64,000 bases of DNA from Pelargonium tetragonum (taxonomy: Eukaryota; Streptophyta; Magnoliopsida; Geraniales; Geraniaceae). The notes under the pieces were generated by a model, which was given only the letters and a program-made list of their open reading frames with translations, was not told where the DNA came from and ran no database searches. How positions within the stretch are numbered: the first letter of the stretch is position 1; each line of letters begins with the position of its first letter. Positions 59,831 through 64,000 of this stretch are shown here, piece by piece. The stretch lies in NCBI GenBank assembly GCA_036897445.1, contig JAYMTL010000002.1, forward strand, positions 124,001 to 188,000, in the 5' to 3' direction. A program made the translations under genes and the position numbers.

Positions 59831-62232
59831 AATTTAATAAGCAACAAGTAAGTAAACAAGTCAAAAAGGTAAGTCAACTAAGTAACTAGGGGATATAGAG
59901 CATGCATGTACAATTTAACAACTACTATACTCTATCAAGTAACAAAAATGACCTTTTTAGTAAATCTCACTTGGGTATAAAATAAGCGTCTCATACTAGT
60001 TTTCAAGGAATACAGAGTTCCCCGTCTCTAAAAAAGCATAGCTATTTGTTAAAATTCTGTCTTTTTTGTACCTCTACTTTAGTATTAAAAGTCAAGGGAG
60101 CCAAGAAATTTAATACACAGAGCCCACAAAGTATTCCAGTAAATTACAGCTTGTTTTTTTGTAAAAGTCACAGGCAATCTCCCGGGATTGTCCAGAAAGT
60201 TAAAGCTAGGTAGTTGGATTTTAGGGAAGCACTTTACTTCGAGTAAGACTAAGAATACTTAGTTATTTAAAAAAAGCTTTCTTCATCTTCATTATGAGTC
60301 CAATTCTACAAAAATGGTAATATATAAGAAATAAAAAATTTTTACCTCACGTAAGCAGTCTAAGACTTCTCTTAATTGTACCTAAGAAAAACTAAAGCCT
60401 TCAAATGGGAACTGCATTTTTAAGTCCCCTCACTTCCTTTTTCATTTTAATAAGAGTTTACTAAGAAACCCTAAGGAATATTTTATCGGATATCAAAATA
60501 AACTTAAGTAAATCTTGTACAGCTAAAATAAGAGCCTTCTGACAGAGACTCTGAAGACCTTTTATATTAGAATTCTTTTCTTGCGTTTTGACTCGGCAAT
60601 ATTAAACTGTAAATAAAAGGAGGCCCTTAAAAAGGAGTGTCTATTACAAGTATCCGGACCAGAGAACCCTTAAGTATACGTCTAATGAACAAATAACTGC
60701 TTAAATATTAAAAACCAAAGCTGGCCTACAACATGTATATTTAAAAACCCTTATGGGGATGGTTAGAAAGAAAGATACTAAAAGAAATTTTGCACGACCC
60801 TATGTTCCTTCTAAGAAGACCCTTGATTTTTTTAGAATATCCAGGAGAAAACTCTTGTCTAATCGAGAGTTAGAGAAATGCAAGTTTTACGAAAGAGAAA
60901 AGAGGCTATAGCTCAAATTCAAATAAAGTATTAAAAGAGTCTCATACATAGATTATAAATAGACCCGTATTTTCCTATTCCCTAACTTTTAGTTTAGTTA
61001 GCACCTTTTTACAAGTCTTTTTTGTTTCTATACTTCTCACAGCTGATTAAGCTAGGGTTAACTGAGACTTAGGAAAAAGGGATTACTAGAAAGACTTATC
61101 AATGTTCTTAAACAATAGGTTTACCGCTAGAAATGAAAAGGGATACCCACGAACTCCTTCCAAATCCAAGATATTAGCTCCCCTATAGCTACTAAACACC
61201 TTTACCTAATGCGAAATAGAGTACTCCTTGATTTAGGGATTAGTACTTCTTGTATTTCTATAGTAATTGGAATCTCAAAAAGAAAACGAACTCAAAAAAG
61301 GAAGGGGAATTATCTAACAGTAGAGTATAGCTAATTTTATTGTCATATGTATAGGTTCCGAGCGCAAACATTGGGTATTAACACCTATTTTTTACGGAAG
61401 ACTTTTAACGGAAGTGGGACCGGTAAGTGTAAGCGGGAAGTATATATAACAAAAGCTTTTATTCTTAAGTTCCCTTGTATAATCCGGGAAGACTTTACTT
61501 GATAAGTATTACTGTTACTTTTTGAGGTCTCTATAACTAAGAAATTCCTAAAAATTTTTATTTGTAATAGCACGATAGGAGGTTTTTAATAAGTCGAGAA
61601 AATAGACTTATCAGGTATAAGATCCCATATCCATATTTGGTAGAAGTAGAAAAAGCAGCTATGTTTCCAGCTATTCTGTTAGTACATTTTAAGTTTTTTA
61701 TTGAAAGGTAAGTTCCTCAAAAATCAGTAAAGAGAGTATCCGCTTGCATGTTCCTTACACTAGGGGTCTTAACAAAGAGAGCAAAGTCTAGAAATATAAG
61801 TAAAGAAATAGGGGAACCCTAGATCGGATTAGGAGCTGCTGGAATCTCTTCCAGAAAAAGAAAAGGACAAATACAAGTATAAAGAGATAAGGAATTTCCG
61901 CTTACTTGCCCTCTAATCCTAATACCGTCCGTATAATCTAATCCGGAAATCCAGAATAGAGGAATAATAAAGAATACGCACATGGGTATAAATAGGAAGG
62001 GCTCTTCTTCCTTCCGAACAAATAGAGATGGAGTCCGTAAAGGGAATTTCTTCCTTATGTTCTACAATTTCCTTCTAACTCCAAAGAATTCGTTAACAGT
62101 TAAGGTAGAATTCTCGCTCGTGAACTACGTGTTACACTTAATTTAGTTAAAAACCCTTTTTATTACTACAGTCCTGGAACGAAGTGAAGGAGGGAATTGT
62201 TATAGGTAATTATAATAGTACATTCATACTCT

Positions 62233-62257
62233 ATAACCCTATCTACTGACCTAGATT
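62233..62257 (+). repeat. Diverged repeat, partner of 17364-17388
   Basis: It shares ATAACCC and CTGACCTAGA at the same spacing with the other copy; see that entry. Confidence 0.4.
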
Positions 62258-62464
62258 TCCTACTCTTTTATTTGTATTAACTTGTTGTTAACTTACTTGA
62301 CTTGTAGAAGCTTTCCTTTTTTTACTCTGTATCCTACCTAGACTTTTTTTGTGAGCTAGAACTAATAAATATATACTTGTACTTCTTATCTTATAACCCA
62401 GGATAGGGGTCCTCTTACTGCTGTTATGATTCCCTTGGATCTTGGATGTAAGCTAGGGGGCTGT

Positions 62465-62620
62465 ACTATAGTATTGTATTGTATTGTATAATTGGTATTT
62501 ATAAGAAAGTGTTATAGTTATATTATCATAGTATAAGTTTATTGTAATTTACTATACAATTATAATAGATTATAGTATTAGTAAAAGTAGGTATATATAT
62601 ATATTCTAATAGTATTAGGG
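62465..62620. other. AT-rich island with TATTG tandem repeats
   Basis: About 80% A+T. It starts with tandem TATTG units (GTATTGTATTGTATTGTA at 62471-62488), continues with alternating TATA-type words, a TTGTA/TACAA stem and an (AT)n tract near 62592-62604. Such islands can be replication or transcription start zones in organelle DNA, but no consensus was recognised. Confidence 0.4.
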
Positions 62621-63867
62621 CAGTGTTACAGTAGTTAGCTTAAGAAAGCCCTTAAAGTTAGAATTCTATTCTTAGTTGTATTAGTATGTAAGAATTAAGA
62701 GTCTTTACTAATCTAGGGCAAGATTTTCATTTGTATAGGAAATATGGATGCAAAACTGGCAAAACACAGAAAAAACCTTACGAGGGTACCTAAACTGAGC
62801 GAGGATAAATGTTAACACCAAGCTTTGTAAATACAGTGAGTTACAGGAAGCATACATAATGAAAAAGGTACTAAAGTCCAAAAGTTTATGCGCAAGTAAA
62901 GTGGAAAGACTTTCCAACAAATAGGAGTTTCTGGGGTTGTTATAATATACTAAGGAGTACTTTATAAAAATGTCACTCAAGGAGTTAAAAGGCACTTCGG
63001 AACTAAACCGCGTATGCAAATCTTCCCTTGCCGACGAGCGCTAAAAAAAATGTCTCGGAGTCCTTTTGACTTATAGGAAACTTGTAATTTAAATAAGTTC
63101 GTAATTAGTATTTTATTATACGCTTTCAAAAGGTTTACCTTTAATTCTTTTTGAATATCTAGGAGGATCCCTTACTCCTTAGTCTCTACCTTTACCTTTT
63201 TCATAACAAATCCATTGGTAAAACATTTAACCCCCCTTTTTCACGCATCTTAAACCCCTAAAATATTCAAGTAACCTTTATAGATACCGATTTAACGCTG
63301 TTGATATCTTATAATTTGCCGCAGATCCTCAGCTACTTCCTCCGAGGGAAGAGTTAGATTATAGTAATAATAGGGTTTTGCCTTGAAGTAAGCAAGTGAG
63401 TGGGACAATTAAAATGAATTTGGTTCAGAGGTACTAGCTCTAATAAAAAAAGGACTCTTTTTTCTGTTAACTGTACTTTATTCTAAGTAAGTAAAATAAA
63501 AAGCTAGCAAACTACTAAGAAAATCCTTGAGGGATCAGGGCAAACATTACCTAGGAAAGCCTTATCCTTATATAAAAAAGAATAGATACAGGTAACTCTG
63601 TTAACGAAAACTACATAAAATTGACTTCACTAACACAATACACAAAAAGCCCCTACCCTGTAAATTAGGGAACTCTTTAAAACTAAAAACCTGACGGCTA
63701 TACGAAATCCTTTCCAAGCGGAAGTCTTCTTCAAGAACTTGGGAAAAAGGAATTAATATCGCTTAGATAAAGTAGTACGAATCGAACGGGGAACCCTATC
63801 CTTCCTTAATTAGGAAGCGAAAAAAAGTTGTGGGCAGATATTAGCGGACTCCTTTAATAAAGTTCCC

Positions 63868-63923
63868 ATGCGGTAAACTAAAGCCCATTTGAAAGGTAAG
63901 TCCTTGGTTCAAACCACCCGCAC
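63868..63923 (+). pseudogene. Shortened tRNA-like element
   Basis: TGCGG (63869-63873) pairs with CCGCA (63918-63922) as acceptor ends, and TTGG-TTCAAA-CCA resembles a small T arm with a 6-base loop. The total is about 56 bases, too short for a full cloverleaf. GTAAACTAAAGCCC is weakly D-arm-like. It is read as a truncated tRNA. Confidence 0.3.
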
Positions 63924-64000
63924 AATAAAAAAGAAGTTTAAAAAGGATTTTTGAGATACTTAAGATAGAATTTTTTACTACTAAATTTCTTTGGAGTGTC

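Larger units (their letters stand above)
55001..63867. other. Non-coding stretch
   Basis: No gene is recognised in 8.9 kb. Parts between about 56.3 and 60.8 kb have C over G and A-rich words on the plus strand, the mirror of the 38.5-46.5 kb block. On the minus strand near 56.82-56.88 kb are AGCTGTTGCCCTGTTTTC and CCTAAAGGAGCTAAT, phrases typical of that block. The 79-codon frame (57259-57498) and the 103-codon minus frame (62708-63019), the longest in the window, show no known motif. Confidence 0.45.

Noticed and set aside
62708-63019. Longest open frame (103 codons, minus strand)
   Set aside because: Length is within chance expectation. It has no recognised domain, and no unusual codon or base pattern distinguishes it from its surroundings.
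1-64000. CRISPR arrays, insertion sequences, transposon ends, retroelement or viral genes
   Set aside because: No regularly spaced direct repeats, no long terminal inverted repeats with a transposase frame and no reverse transcriptase or capsid-like frames were seen.
1-64000. High frequency of restriction-site-like palindromes such as GAATTC, GAGCTC and AAGCTT
   Set aside because: They look common by eye, but no count against expectation was made. Only the GGGG-N-CCCC class is rare enough to call an excess without computation.

Overview
This 64 kb window is AT-rich (about one third G+C by eye) and appears to contain no protein-coding gene. No stop-free frame exceeds about 103 codons under the standard stops. 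That is roughly the maximum expected by chance at this base composition, and none of the short frames reads as a known protein. What can be supported is one nearly perfect tRNA-Cys gene, a scatter of degenerate tRNA copies, short palindromes, and several families of short or strongly diverged repeats.

The likely source is the non-coding part of a greatly expanded organelle genome, most probably mitochondrial and perhaps of the green lineage. This is an inference from three things: the bacterial/organellar style of the tRNAs, the close resemblance of the Lys(UUU) and Ser relics to plant mitochondrial tRNAs as I remember them, and the GC-core palindromes in an AT-rich background. CpG does not look depleted, which argues against vertebrate-type nuclear DNA. 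The species cannot be named from the sequence.

Layout: 1-12 kb is mostly featureless but holds a tRNA-like relic (896-965, minus), an isolated small-subunit-rRNA-like 12-mer, two GC-richer patches (about 1.92-2.11 and 5.31-5.38 kb), a nested inverted repeat (9290-9386) and a weak group II domain V look-alike (10356-10400). The intact tRNA-Cys(GCA) lies at 12237-12308. 12.3-30.8 kb holds scattered tRNA fragments and pairs of diverged repeats. 30.8-38.4 kb holds six minus-strand tRNA relics (Lys, Ile-like, Ser, unassigned, Ile-like, Glu, Phe-like are the seven calls, of which six follow the first within 7.6 kb). About 38.5-46.5 kb is a distinct G+T-skewed block built from many diverged copies of the same phrases. 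46.5-64 kb returns to AT-rich sequence, with two tRNA top-half structures (47472-47548, 48139-48185), a C-rich tract (about 59.58-59.83 kb) and an AT-rich island with a 5-base tandem repeat (about 62.47-62.62 kb).

Two families run through the whole window. One is ten GC-core palindromes of the form GGGG-N(0-3)-CCCC, where about 0.2 is expected. The other is seven copies, on both strands, of a 15-base motif AGGTAATKYAATTAA, where well under 0.1 is expected. Both expectations are hand estimates from an assumed 35% G+C. The tRNA relics and minihelices could be processing signals (t-elements), but nothing in the window shows transcription.
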